DNA of 64,000 bases from Bdellovibrionales bacterium (GTDB lineage: Bacteria > Bdellovibrionota > UBA1018), in NCBI GenBank assembly GCA_016786465.1, contig JAEUWC010000020.1:62001-126000 (forward strand), in the 5' to 3' direction. Position 1 is the stretch's first letter; each line of letters opens with the position of its first letter. Positions 45,141 through 53,574 of this stretch are shown here, in pieces. The notes beneath the pieces are model-generated. The model was given only the letters and a program-made list of their open reading frames with translations. It was not told the DNA's origin and did not search any database. The position numbers and the translations under genes are program-made.

Positions 45141-46277
45141 TTAGTACGGTCGTTTGTAAAAAGGTGTTGCGATGACTTCCGCTGCGACCGCGGTGCCACG
45201 GATGTCGATCGAAATTTTTGTTCCCACTTTCGCGTGCGAAGATTTCACGTATCCCAGCGCGATGGGCTTCTTTAACGAAGGCGATTGCGTGCCGCTGGTC
45301 AAAATGCCCAATTCCGTCGATCCGTCTTCGCTCATGACTTTGTAACCTTGGCGTGGAATCCCGCGGCCCCTGACTTCGATGCCGACCAGCTTTCGTTCCG
45401 GCCCGGCCTGTTGGATGGGTGCGATCGCGTTGCGACCGACAAAATCCCCTTTGGCCAGCTTCACGACCCATCCCAGTCCCGCTTCGATTGGATTCGTTTC
45501 GGAAGTCAGATCATTTCCGTACAAGGGGTAGCGGACTTCAAGTCGAAGGGTATCGCGCGCACCTAGCCCACAAGGCTTGAGCCCTTCTGGGGCACCCACT
45601 TCTAAAAGCGTGCGCCAAAGCCAAGGCCCCTGATCCCAGGGAAGGTAAATTTCAAAACCATCTTCGCCGGTGTACCCGGTCCGCGCGATCAGGACTTTCG
45701 AATCATTTCCCTTCAACTTTGTTTCCAGAAAAAAGAAAGGTTTCAGGCTTCCCAAATCTTCAGTGCAGATTTTCTGCAAAATCGCCTGAGCCTTTCGACC
45801 TTGCAGGGCCAACTGGCTGTATTTCGAACTTTCGTTGGTCAAAGTGACTTTGCGTGAACCCGCTGCGCGTGAAGGACCCACGCCCGAAAGAAAGCGTTTC
45901 AGCTGGTCCTGGCACCAATTGAAATCTTTTTCGGTGTTCGCAGCATTGACGACCACCAAGAACGATTCCTCTGATTTTTTGTAAACAATCAGGTCATCAA
46001 CGATTCCGCCGTCAGGCTGGCAAAGCAGATTGTACTGAGCTTGGCCCAGTTTGATTGCCGCGATGTCATTGGTCAGGATGTAATTCAGAAAGTCCAAGGC
46101 TTGGGGGCCATCGACGTGAAATTCGCCCATGTGGCTGACATCAAAAAGACCGGCATTTTCACGGCAATTCAGATGTTCATCCATCAAACCGGAATACTGA
46201 ACCGGAAGGTCCCAGCCGCCGAAATCAATCATTCGGCCGCCGGATTTCTTATGTTCTTCAAAAAGCGCAGTTTTCAT
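45141..46277 (-). CDS. gcvT: Glycine cleavage system T protein (aminomethyltransferase)
   Basis: GcvT transfers the methylene group from the H-protein to tetrahydrofolate and releases ammonia. The 378-residue product has the typical start (MKTALFEEHKKSGGRMIDFGGWDLPVQY), the folate-site segment GLFDVSHMGEF, the middle motif RTGYTGEDGFEIYLP and the C-terminal EAGLGWVVKLAKGDFVGR. Length and motifs are normal. It is third in the folD-OMP-gcvT-gcvH operon; FolD handles the methylene-tetrahydrofolate that GcvT makes. Confidence 0.97.
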   Translation of the reverse strand: MKTALFEEHKKSGGRMIDFGGWDLPVQYSGLMDEHLNCRENAGLFDVSHMGEFHVDGPQALDFLNYILTNDIAAIKLGQAQYNLLCQPDGGIVDDLIVYKKSEESFLVVVNAANTEKDFNWCQDQLKRFLSGVGPSRAAGSRKVTLTNESSKYSQLALQGRKAQAILQKICTEDLGSLKPFFFLETKLKGNDSKVLIARTGYTGEDGFEIYLPWDQGPWLWRTLLEVGAPEGLKPCGLGARDTLRLEVRYPLYGNDLTSETNPIEAGLGWVVKLAKGDFVGRNAIAPIQQAGPERKLVGIEVRGRGIPRQGYKVMSEDGSTELGILTSGTQSPSLKKPIALGYVKSSHAKVGTKISIDIRGTAVAAEVIATPFYKRPY

Positions 46278-46289
46278 CTTGGGGATACC

Positions 46290-47057
46290 TTAAAAACGAA
46301 ACATCAGACCGGCATAGATCTGTGCCAGTTGGTTGTAATAGAACTGAAAGTGAACAGTCCTGCCGACGGCGTAACCCAGGGCGAACGAAGCCCCGTTGGC
46401 AATGACTGAAGCCCCGCCGTTACTGACGTCCATTCCGTAACCCACGGCCATTTGAAAATCCTGGACCGTAATTCCAAGAGCAGGCTTCACGCTGGTTCCG
46501 TTAAACGTCGAATCAGCAGCGGCATCAAATACCAGCTTTGCGTTGGCATTCATTTCATACGAAAGACCGGCTCCGTAAGCGTCGACTCCACCGGTTAAAC
46601 CATAAGCCACGGCGCCAACCCGAAAGGGCCCGTGTGAATTAATCATCAGTCCCAGATCTAGACCGGCACGATTTGGGCCCGCATCCATTCCGTAGGATCC
46701 GGCTAAACCAATTGCCGTTTTGATGGACGTGATTTCTCCGGCAAGACCAAAATTCATTCCGCCTTTGGAACCCTGCGCACCACTGTTCGAATATCCAACG
46801 CCAGCACCCACGCGACCGTTACCGGTTAAAAATGTGCCACCGTAGCCCATCGGATTGAAACTAGTTGAAGGCGATTGAACTGCGACCAGAAATTTCGGCG
46901 CTTCGTTATTCACCAAACCCGCAGGGTTTTCACCGATCGAAGTATTGACCGAAGGTGACGAAACACCTGCGCCCACGGAAAGAAGGTTTGCGTTTTCCGA
47001 AGCCCAAGCGGACGAAGAACCGGCCAAGGCGACGATTGCAAAAAGTTTGATTTTCAT
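46290..47057 (-). CDS. Predicted outer-membrane beta-barrel protein
   Basis: The 255-residue product has a signal peptide (MKIKLFAIVALAGSSSAWA). The mature sequence is rich in Gly, Ala, Asn and alternating hydrophobic strands (for example GAGVGYSNSGAQGSKGGMNFGLAGE) and ends in aromatic Phe (YAGLMFRF), the usual signal for the Bam complex. The segment SIGENPAGL near residue 41 is reminiscent of the FadL/OmpP1-like beginning with its conserved NPA. It overlaps folD by 4 bp and lies 12 bp before gcvT, so it is part of a one-carbon metabolism operon, an unexpected place. The substrate is unknown. Confidence 0.75.
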   Translation of the reverse strand: MKIKLFAIVALAGSSSAWASENANLLSVGAGVSSPSVNTSIGENPAGLVNNEAPKFLVAVQSPSTSFNPMGYGGTFLTGNGRVGAGVGYSNSGAQGSKGGMNFGLAGEITSIKTAIGLAGSYGMDAGPNRAGLDLGLMINSHGPFRVGAVAYGLTGGVDAYGAGLSYEMNANAKLVFDAAADSTFNGTSVKPALGITVQDFQMAVGYGMDVSNGGASVIANGASFALGYAVGRTVHFQFYYNQLAQIYAGLMFRF

Positions 47058-47914
47058 TTCATTGATTTTACGGCCCGTTTTTCAGCAGACCAAACGGTAT
47101 TTTGCATCAAAACCGCGATGGTCATCGGACCAACGCCGCCCGGGACGGGTGTGATGGCCTGAGCAATGTCTTTCACTTCGTCAAAAAGAACGTCTCCGAC
47201 CACTTTTCCCTGCGCGTTGCGATGAATTCCGACATCAACGACGACAGCACCTTTCTTGATGTAGTCCTGGCCGACTAGACCCATTCGTCCTACTGCGACA
47301 AAAAGGAAGTCACAGCTTGCGGCGATCTTTTTTAAATCCGGTGACTTGCTGTGGCATTGGAATACGGTCGCGTCTCGCTGCAAAAGAAGCGAACCCAAGG
47401 GTTTTCCAACGATTGAACTTCGGCCGATCACACAGGCCGTCTTTCCGGAAACGGAAAGGCCATAATGGTCTAGAATTTCCATCACCCCGTGAGGTGTGCA
47501 CGGGCGAAAACAGGGAAGTCCCAGGACCAATCGCCCCGCATTTTCGGGGTGAAAGGCGTCGACGTCTTTTGAAGGGTCAACCCAGTAAACGACTTCTTCT
47601 TCAATAAAGGACTTTGGCAGTGGTCGTTGAATCAAGATGCCGTCGACGGTTGGATCTTCATTTAAGCGGTCCACCAATTTTTTGACTTCTTGTGGAGTAA
47701 CCGAGGCTGGAAGGTGATGGGATTCGTGAAGCATTCCCAACTTCACCGCAGCTTCACCTTTTTTAGACGTGTAGATCTGACTGGCCGGATCGTTTCCGAC
47801 CAGAATCACTGAAAGCTTCGGGGCCCGGCCCAGCTTCTTTGTCACTTCTTTGACTCGTAGGAAAACTTCATGATTCAGTTTTTCGACGACGGGTTTCGCG
47901 GAAAGAAGAAGCAT
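47054..47914 (-). CDS. folD: Methylene-THF dehydrogenase/methenyl-THF cyclohydrolase FolD
   Basis: FolD interconverts methylene-, methenyl- and formyl-tetrahydrofolate. The 286-residue product has the family motifs VGNDPASQIYTSKKGEAA (with the catalytic lysine of the YxxxK element), DGILIQRPLP, CTPHGVMEIL, the NADP loop VIGRSSIVGKPLGSLLL and the terminal TPVPGGVGPMTIAVLMQNT. It is complete. It is the first gene of the leftward folD-OMP-gcvT-gcvH operon and diverges from the flagellar operon across 190 bp. Confidence 0.97.
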   Translation of the reverse strand: MLLLSAKPVVEKLNHEVFLRVKEVTKKLGRAPKLSVILVGNDPASQIYTSKKGEAAVKLGMLHESHHLPASVTPQEVKKLVDRLNEDPTVDGILIQRPLPKSFIEEEVVYWVDPSKDVDAFHPENAGRLVLGLPCFRPCTPHGVMEILDHYGLSVSGKTACVIGRSSIVGKPLGSLLLQRDATVFQCHSKSPDLKKIAASCDFLFVAVGRMGLVGQDYIKKGAVVVDVGIHRNAQGKVVGDVLFDEVKDIAQAITPVPGGVGPMTIAVLMQNTVWSAEKRAVKSMK

Positions 47915-48043
47915 GTCGGGATTCTAGAACGGACTTGCCTGTCTCGGTAAGAATTTCCTCGCAAAGCGGAAGTTTTTGCCCAAGCGGGCAAGTTTTTCTT
48001 TGAAGCAACGGCGAAATCCCTAGGAAAAACCGTCTGATCGGCA

Positions 48044-48059
48044 CGGCATACCGATTGCT
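48044..48059 (+). promoter_or_regulatory. Sigma-54-type promoter of the flgF operon
   Basis: CGGCAT-N5-TTGCT, with GG at 48045-48046 and GC at 48057-48058 separated by exactly 10 bases, close to the consensus TGGCAC-N5-TTGCW. The inferred start near 48070 is about 35 bases before flgF. Confidence 0.65.
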
Positions 48060-48104
48060 AAATACCTACCGTAGGTCAAGGACGACTTACGGGGGATACA
48101 ATCG

Positions 48105-48983
48105 GTGCCATTAGGCATATGGACAGCTGCATCAGGTGCAGCCGCGCAATCGCAGCAAGTGGATATCGTCGCAAACAACCTTGCGAACGCCGACACGCTC
48201 GGCTTCAAAAAGGATGTACAGACCTTCCGCGAATACATGGCCACGCTGGAACGCGACCATGAAGCCGCCGATATCAAGCGTGGTCCGATCAAGGACCAGG
48301 ACTTCTATCCATTGGATGGAAGGGATTCTTCTTACGTTATTATCGATGGAACCCACACGAACTTTAAGCAAGGCAATTTACGTGTCACGAATTCGAACTT
48401 GGACCTGGCGTTGGAAGGACCTGGATTTATCGAAGTCAGTACGCCATCAGGAATTCGCTACACGCGCCAAGGAAGTTTGAAGCTGGCAATGGATGGCCGC
48501 TTGGTCACGACGGATGGACACCCTGTTTTGGCCGCACAGCCTTTGGGCTTAAACGGTCCAGCAGCGCAAGGGGGACTTCCAGGGGGAATTCAAGGCGCCG
48601 TTGCGGCGCCGGCAGGCGTGGACGATGCTTCACGTTTCATCAGTCTAAAGGATCGCGGAAACCAGATTTCGATCAATCCACGTGGTGAAATTTACGCGGG
48701 CGATGAAAAGATCGCGCAAATCAGTGTTCGCGAAGTGATGGATTCCCGAAAACTTCAGAAGCGCGGAGCCAATCTGTACGAAAGCCGCGATCCGAACAAT
48801 TTTCTTCCGACGGCGAATCGGACACAAGTCAGGCAAGGAATGCTTGAGACTTCAAACGTGAATCCCGTCGAAGAAATGACCAATTTGATCAAGGCCAACC
48901 GGTTGTTTGAACACGACCTGAAGGCTTTGAAGACGTATGGCGATTTGATGCAAAGAGAAGTGAACGATATCGGCAAGTTGTAG
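48105..48983 (+). CDS. flgF: Flagellar proximal rod protein FlgF
   Basis: FlgF forms part of the periplasmic rod of the flagellar basal body. The 292-residue product has the rod/hook N-terminal motif (AAAQSQQVDIVANNLANADTLGFKKD) and the C-terminal coiled-coil half (QGMLETSNVNPVEEMTNLIKANRLFEHDLK). It is longer than the enterobacterial protein because of a Gly/Ala/Pro-rich insertion near 145-170. GTG 48105 has a GGGGGA ribosome-binding site. It opens the operon flgF-flgG-flgA-flgH-flgI. Confidence 0.93.
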   Translation: MPLGIWTAASGAAAQSQQVDIVANNLANADTLGFKKDVQTFREYMATLERDHEAADIKRGPIKDQDFYPLDGRDSSYVIIDGTHTNFKQGNLRVTNSNLDLALEGPGFIEVSTPSGIRYTRQGSLKLAMDGRLVTTDGHPVLAAQPLGLNGPAAQGGLPGGIQGAVAAPAGVDDASRFISLKDRGNQISINPRGEIYAGDEKIAQISVREVMDSRKLQKRGANLYESRDPNNFLPTANRTQVRQGMLETSNVNPVEEMTNLIKANRLFEHDLKALKTYGDLMQREVNDIGKL

Positions 48984-49050
48984 TGTGTGTAAAAAAAAAC
49001 GGACCGGCCCAGCAGGAATGCGCTAGGCCCGATACGAAGAGGAATCAAGG

Positions 49051-49833
49051 ATGATTCGAGCCTTATCAACGTCTGCCACGGGCCTGGAGGCCCAGCAGGC
49101 GAACATCGAGCGAATTTCGCAAGACCTGGCCAACGTGAACACCGACGGCTACAAGCGTTCGCGAAATGAATTCCAAGATCTGATGTACGAGACGATTAAG
49201 GAAGCCGGCGGATCGCTGGGTTCGGGGTCTCAGACTCCGGTGGGAATTCAAACCGGTCTGGGTGTCAAGGTCGGCGCCAGTCACAAAATTTTTGAGCAGG
49301 GGCCTGCTAAGGCGACTTATCACCCCTACGATCTGATGATCGAAGGCAAAGGATTTTTTCCAATCCAAATGCCCAACGGCGAAATCAGTTACACGCGAAA
49401 CGGAACCTTTCACTTGGATTCCACGGGTCGGGTCGTTTTGACCAACGGTGGCCAACTGATTCCGCAAATCCAGATTCCGCCGAATGCCTTGAACGTCACA
49501 GTCACGGGCAATGGTGAAGTCAAAGCACAGCTTCCTCAGAACCAAGAAACGGTTTTGGGTCAGATTCAATTGATTACTTTCCAGAACGAACAGGGGCTGA
49601 CCGCATTGGGTGACGGTATGTACCGTCCGACGGCGGCAAGCGGCGCCCCCCTTCAAGGAATTCCGGGCGAAAATTCGATGGGTTCGCTTCAGCAGGGATT
49701 TGTTGAAGGTTCCAACGTCAACGTCGCGAATTCGATGGTCGACATGATCACGACTCAGCGCGGGTATGAAATGAACACGAAAGTCATGGGGGTTGCGGAC
49801 CAAATGCTTGGCGCAACGGCAAACATCAAATGA
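49051..49833 (+). CDS. flgG: Flagellar distal rod protein FlgG
   Basis: FlgG is the distal rod and sets the drive-shaft length through the periplasm. The 260-residue product has SATGLEAQQANIERISQDLANVNTDGYKRSR at the start, the IEGKGFFPIQMPNGEISYTRNG segment, and the conserved end (GFVEGSNVNVANSMVDMITTQRGYEMNTKV). The length equals that of the E. coli protein. An AGAGGA ribosome-binding site precedes ATG 49051. The 67-bp gap before it contains an imperfect inverted repeat (GGCCCAGC...GCTAGGCC). It overlaps flgA by 4 bp. Confidence 0.96.
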   Translation: MIRALSTSATGLEAQQANIERISQDLANVNTDGYKRSRNEFQDLMYETIKEAGGSLGSGSQTPVGIQTGLGVKVGASHKIFEQGPAKATYHPYDLMIEGKGFFPIQMPNGEISYTRNGTFHLDSTGRVVLTNGGQLIPQIQIPPNALNVTVTGNGEVKAQLPQNQETVLGQIQLITFQNEQGLTALGDGMYRPTAASGAPLQGIPGENSMGSLQQGFVEGSNVNVANSMVDMITTQRGYEMNTKVMGVADQMLGATANIK

Positions 49834-50531
49834 TTCAAATCCGAAAAAACTTTGAACCCTTCTACCTGACTTTGATTGTCGCCGTATTGGCTGCGTTGGG
49901 TTCCGGCGCAAGCGCATCGGGAAGTTCGATGGACGAAGTGAAGAAGGCCCTAGAAACCATTCATCCCGAAGCCAAGATCATCTTGGGCGAAGATCGCGAA
50001 AAAATTCGTGGAGAGACCCTAGGCAGCGTGCGTCGCGTGAAATTTTTGAATGAAATTCGCCCAGGCCGCGTTCGTTACACCATTGAAGATTCAACCGGGA
50101 ACGAAGCCGAATACGAAGCAGGCTATAAAGCCATGATTTCAGCCTGGATCGCGGTTCGTAGAATTCTTCCCGCAAAAAAGATCGTAGAAACCGATTTTCG
50201 AAAAGGTGAAATCGACGTCGCGCAAGGGATCAATCGCGAACTGAAAGGTTTAGCCATCAGCCCAGACACGCGGCTTGAATCATTAGAATCACGGCAAACC
50301 ATCATGGAAGGTTCCTTCCTGATTTCAAGCGCAGTCCAGCGAGTTGCAGATCTAAAGAAGGGCGATCCTGTGAAAATCAAAATGATCGCCGGAGACTTGA
50401 TTCTTCAAACGTCAGGACAAGCGACCGAGCCCGCCTATTTGAACGAAACTGCGAAAGTGATCACCAGCAAAGGAAAAAAGGACCTGGTGGGCACCCTTCG
50501 TAAGAACGGAGAAGTCGAGGTGCGGCTATGA
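49830..50531 (+). CDS. flgA: Flagellar P-ring chaperone FlgA
   Basis: FlgA is a periplasmic chaperone for FlgI assembly into the P ring. The 233-residue product has a signal-like N-terminus (FYLTLIVAVLAALGSGASASG). The C-terminal SAF-type domain is recognisable from VETDFRKGEIDVAQG and the region SAVQRVADLKKGDPVKIKMIAGDLILQTSGQA, which corresponds to the usual RPVKRGQ and V...SG.A segments. It starts within the end of flgG (ATGA) and overlaps flgH by 4 bp. Confidence 0.88.
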   Translation: MIQIRKNFEPFYLTLIVAVLAALGSGASASGSSMDEVKKALETIHPEAKIILGEDREKIRGETLGSVRRVKFLNEIRPGRVRYTIEDSTGNEAEYEAGYKAMISAWIAVRRILPAKKIVETDFRKGEIDVAQGINRELKGLAISPDTRLESLESRQTIMEGSFLISSAVQRVADLKKGDPVKIKMIAGDLILQTSGQATEPAYLNETAKVITSKGKKDLVGTLRKNGEVEVRL

Positions 50532-51472
50532 AGAAGCTGACTTTCCTTTTTATTCCTTTTCTTTTCGTCCTTTCAGGCTGTGCCGAAATGATGGGGAATC
50601 TTAGACCCGAATACGATGATTCAGATCCCTATGCGCGTTCGAATGGACCCACAGTGGGTGGCCGCTGGAGCGAGCGTCAGATGCTGGATGACCGAGGTGG
50701 GTATCCAGAAGACCGTTACGGGGCAGTTGGGCATTCAGAACGCAATCCCGCCAGCATTCCGCTTCGCGGAGATGACGGTTATTCGAATGAAGAAGTCGAT
50801 CCGGAAACCGGCGTTCCGATCTATTCAGCCCAGGCGAACGTGGAACCACCGATGCGTCGGTTTTACAAAAACGGAGCGCGAGCGACTCGTTCGGATTTCG
50901 TGGATGATTCCAGTAATGACGGTTCGCTTTGGGCCAGCGACGGTCAGACCAACTATTACTTCACCAAGAACAAAGTTCGCGGTGTGGGCGACATCCTTTC
51001 GGTTACGATCGAAAAAGAATTTCATCGCGACATCATGACCGAACTGACCCGCACGCTAAGTCAGCGTGAACGCGATATGGAACTTGAACTAGCCCAAGAA
51101 CGTATCAAGAACGGGAACGTCGGGGCGGACAAGGTCGGATCCAGCGCCGCGTCGCCCGAACGGGCGCCTGCCGCGGCTAATGGCGAAAAAGAAAAGAAAG
51201 ACACCGAAGAAAAGTCGGCACGTACTGCGACTTGGGCTGATGTGGATGTTTCAAAATCCACACAGCTAAAAGAAGGCGACACGGTGATGAGCGAAATCGT
51301 CGAACGCTATCCCAACGGAAACTATAAAATCCGCGGAACTAAGCGAATTCCCTATCGCAATGGCTTTAGAAGCCTAGCGGTCAGTGCGATCGTGAAGGGT
51401 TCGGACTTGGGCGACGAAGACACGGTTCCGTCTGGAAAACTTTACGAATACCGACTTGAGGTCACGCGATGA
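50528..51472 (+). CDS. flgH: Flagellar L-ring lipoprotein FlgH
   Basis: FlgH forms the outer-membrane L ring. The 314-residue product starts with a lipoprotein signal (LTFLFIPFLFVLSGCAE, Cys18). The family domain begins around residue 125 (SLWASDGQTNYYFTKNKVRGVGDILSV) and ends with ERYPNGNYKIRGTKRI and the LYEYRLEVTR terminus. It is about 80 residues longer than enterobacterial FlgH, with an Asp/Arg-rich N-terminal spacer (about 25-110) and a central Lys/Glu/Ala-rich insertion (about 180-235). It overlaps flgA and flgI by 4 bp each. Confidence 0.93.
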   Translation: MKKLTFLFIPFLFVLSGCAEMMGNLRPEYDDSDPYARSNGPTVGGRWSERQMLDDRGGYPEDRYGAVGHSERNPASIPLRGDDGYSNEEVDPETGVPIYSAQANVEPPMRRFYKNGARATRSDFVDDSSNDGSLWASDGQTNYYFTKNKVRGVGDILSVTIEKEFHRDIMTELTRTLSQRERDMELELAQERIKNGNVGADKVGSSAASPERAPAAANGEKEKKDTEEKSARTATWADVDVSKSTQLKEGDTVMSEIVERYPNGNYKIRGTKRIPYRNGFRSLAVSAIVKGSDLGDEDTVPSGKLYEYRLEVTR

Positions 51473-52482
51473 AGAAACTGATTTTGCTTGTTTCATTGAT
51501 GTTTTCGCAGATGTTTTTTGGGGCCGCGCAGGCGGCGCGCTTAAAGGACGTCGCAAGCGTCAAAGGGGTTCGTGAAAACATCCTAATTGGCTACGGAATC
51601 GTGGTCGGGTTGAAAGGAACCGGGGATTCCAGTGTCGACGTGACCGGGCAGTCACTTTCCCGTCTGTTTGGAAAACTGGGATTGGATATTCAGAACAACG
51701 CGGCGGTAAAATCCAAGAATGCCGCGGCGGTCATCGTCACCGCGAAGCTGCCGCCGTTTGCGCGAATCGGAAATCGAATCGACATCACGGTCAGTTCTAT
51801 TGGTGATGCTGGAAGCCTAGAAGGCGGGGTCCTTTTGGTCACGCCGCTTCGGGCAGGCGATCAGAATGTCTATGCGGTCGCGCAGGGTCCGGTCACAATC
51901 GGATCAATTGCAGATGGCACGACGAAAAATTTCCCGACGGTCGGTCGGGTGGTAGCGGGGGCGACAATCGAAAAGGATGTGGATACGGGTTTTTCGGCAA
52001 AGAAGAACTTCCGTTTCGCACTTCACAATCCGGACTTCACCACGGCAGCGCGAATCGCAGCATTGGTGAATGCGGAACTAGGTGGCAAGTACGCAAGCGC
52101 CAGGGACAGCGGAACGATCGATGTGGTGGTTCCGTTTAATTACGAAGGTAATTCGGTCGAACTTTTGGCCGCATTGGAAAACATCCAAGTCAATGTCGAC
52201 AACCGGGCACGCGTCGTGTTGAACGAACGGACGGGTACAGTCGTGATGGGCGATAAAATCGGGATTTCTCCGGTAGCGATAGCGCACGGCGAACTGGCGA
52301 TTGAAGTCAAAGAAAGCAAGAACGCAAAACCCAATCGTGTAGCCGAATTCAAGTCCACCGCGAATGTTTCGGATTTGGTCAAAGCGCTGAATGCGCTGGG
52401 GGTTCAACCCAAAGACCTGACCGCGATTTTTCAAACGTTAAAAGAAGTCGGCGCACTACAAGCTGAATTGGAGATCATGTGA
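51469..52482 (+). CDS. flgI: Flagellar P-ring protein FlgI
   Basis: FlgI forms the periplasmic P ring around the rod. The 337-residue product has a signal peptide (ILLVSLMFSQMFFGAAQA), then the family motif VRENILIGYGIVVGLKGTGDS and the RIGNRIDITVSSIGDAGSLEGGVLLVTPL stretch. It ends with the canonical LVKALNALGVQPKDLTAIFQTLKEVGALQAELEIM. It is slightly shorter than the E. coli protein but complete at both ends. ATGA overlap with flgH; the stop overlaps the GTG of the next small gene. Confidence 0.96.
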   Translation: MKKLILLVSLMFSQMFFGAAQAARLKDVASVKGVRENILIGYGIVVGLKGTGDSSVDVTGQSLSRLFGKLGLDIQNNAAVKSKNAAAVIVTAKLPPFARIGNRIDITVSSIGDAGSLEGGVLLVTPLRAGDQNVYAVAQGPVTIGSIADGTTKNFPTVGRVVAGATIEKDVDTGFSAKKNFRFALHNPDFTTAARIAALVNAELGGKYASARDSGTIDVVVPFNYEGNSVELLAALENIQVNVDNRARVVLNERTGTVVMGDKIGISPVAIAHGELAIEVKESKNAKPNRVAEFKSTANVSDLVKALNALGVQPKDLTAIFQTLKEVGALQAELEIM

Positions 52483-52766
52483 GCAGCAACAGCGAAAAAA
52501 TCTTTTGGATGGACTTTGTGTTGAACGATCGGCTTGGGCCGATCTTGTCAGAAGTTGAGCGAACCCTGGAGAAGGCGAATGTCATGGATGATGCCAGTGC
52601 TCGGAAGAGCGATTCTGTGATTCGTACCTATATCCAGGAAACGGAACAGGGAAACGAGCCTGCTAGGATGGTGGGTGATTCCTTTTCCACGGAATCGATG
52701 GACCGCAAGGACGCGGAATCGCATTTCTCTCGGGGTTCGCTCGATCAGAGGGGTGCAACGGACTGA
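52479..52766 (+). CDS. Small hypothetical protein in the flagellar operon
   Basis: The 95-residue polar product was not assigned to a family. It has a possible helical N-terminal part (EKIFWMDFVLNDRLGPILSEVERTL) and a disordered-looking acidic C-terminus; there is no signal peptide or membrane segment. Its GTG overlaps the flgI stop by 4 bp and its stop overlaps the flgJ start, so it is embedded in the coupled rod/ring cluster and is very likely translated. A role as a cytoplasmic accessory or chaperone for the flagellum is an inference from location only. Confidence 0.6.
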   Translation: MSSNSEKIFWMDFVLNDRLGPILSEVERTLEKANVMDDASARKSDSVIRTYIQETEQGNEPARMVGDSFSTESMDRKDAESHFSRGSLDQRGATD

Positions 52767-53221
52767 TGAAGCCCGTAGCACCCCTCACCCCCTCAGTCGT
52801 GAATCGACAAACCATGCAGTGGGGTGACAGTGCGTTGACGGCGCCGACGACACCGGCCCGTCGAGTCGAGAAAGTGGACCGTGCGAAGGCCGACCCTCAG
52901 AACGTGAAGGCTGCCGAAGGCATGGAAGCGATGTTCTTGGACTATTTGATGCAGGTGATGCGGCAAACGGTTCCAAAGAACGACATGGACCTGGAATCAC
53001 CAGCGACAGGAATCTATCGCTCGATGCAGGATTCCGAAATTGCCCAGATCGCTGCGCGCAACGGTGGGATTGGCCTAGCTGATCAAATCATTGCCTATCT
53101 TGAATCCCAACGTTACACTTTACCTAAGGGCGCCAAGCCCCAAGCACCCGAAACAAGAAAGCTTTCGGGTCACGAGCCAGTGAGTACAGGAGGTACCCAT
53201 GAAGGTCAGTCAGTCGAATAG
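52766..53221 (+). CDS. flgJ: FlgJ-like rod-binding (rod cap) protein, without hydrolase domain
   Basis: The 151-residue product corresponds to the N-terminal rod-binding half of FlgJ (KAAEGMEAMFLDYLMQVMRQTVPKND, then GIYRSMQDSEIAQIAARNGGIGLADQIIAYL). The C-terminal peptidoglycan-hydrolase domain of the gamma-proteobacterial protein is absent, as in many other phyla, so a separate hydrolase must open the wall for the rod. It overlaps the small hypothetical gene at its start and flgM by 23 bp at its end. Confidence 0.88.
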   Translation: MKPVAPLTPSVVNRQTMQWGDSALTAPTTPARRVEKVDRAKADPQNVKAAEGMEAMFLDYLMQVMRQTVPKNDMDLESPATGIYRSMQDSEIAQIAARNGGIGLADQIIAYLESQRYTLPKGAKPQAPETRKLSGHEPVSTGGTHEGQSVE

Positions 53222-53528
53222 TAGTCCGATTCAGAATTCTCAGGCGACTGAGAGCAAGAAGACTGAAAAATCCGCGCAAACTTCGAAGAGTTCGAGCACG
53301 CAATCGACGGGGAAGTATGAATCTGTTCCGTCAAACGGCAGCACGCGTGCGGAAATTTCTTCGAAAGCGAAAGAATTCGCGAAAGCCAAGTCTGTAGCGG
53401 ATGCCGCGCCAGATGTTCGCGAAGATCGTGTTGCTGATCTGAAGAAAAGAATTAATTCAGGTCAGTACAAGATCGATGCAGACGCAATTGCGGATCGCAT
53501 GTTCGAAGAACATTCACGACTGGGATAA
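53199..53528 (+). CDS. flgM: Anti-sigma-28 factor FlgM
   Basis: FlgM holds the flagellar sigma factor FliA inactive until it is exported through the finished hook. The 109-residue product has a long Ser/Thr/Gln-rich disordered N-terminal half and the family C-terminal motif (REDRVADLKKRINSGQYKIDADAIADRMFEE). A perfect AGGAGG lies just before ATG 53199, inside the end of flgJ. It precedes flgN and the hook-junction genes, the usual place. Confidence 0.9.
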   Translation: MKVSQSNSSPIQNSQATESKKTEKSAQTSKSSSTQSTGKYESVPSNGSTRAEISSKAKEFAKAKSVADAAPDVREDRVADLKKRINSGQYKIDADAIADRMFEEHSRLG

Positions 53529-53574
53529 GTCGCGAAGCGAATCTTGCACCTAGGGCAATCAAGGAGGAGAGCCC

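Noticed and set aside
48984-49050. Imperfect inverted repeat GGCCCAGC...GCTAGGCC between flgF and flgG as a terminator
   Set aside because: It has a mismatch, lacks a T-run on the transcribed side, and sits inside a flagellar operon; the A-run before it would only suit leftward transcription, and no gene reads that way here.
49066-49917. A 283-codon frame antisense to flgG
   Set aside because: Shadow of flgG with a composition typical of the reverse complement; no start signal.
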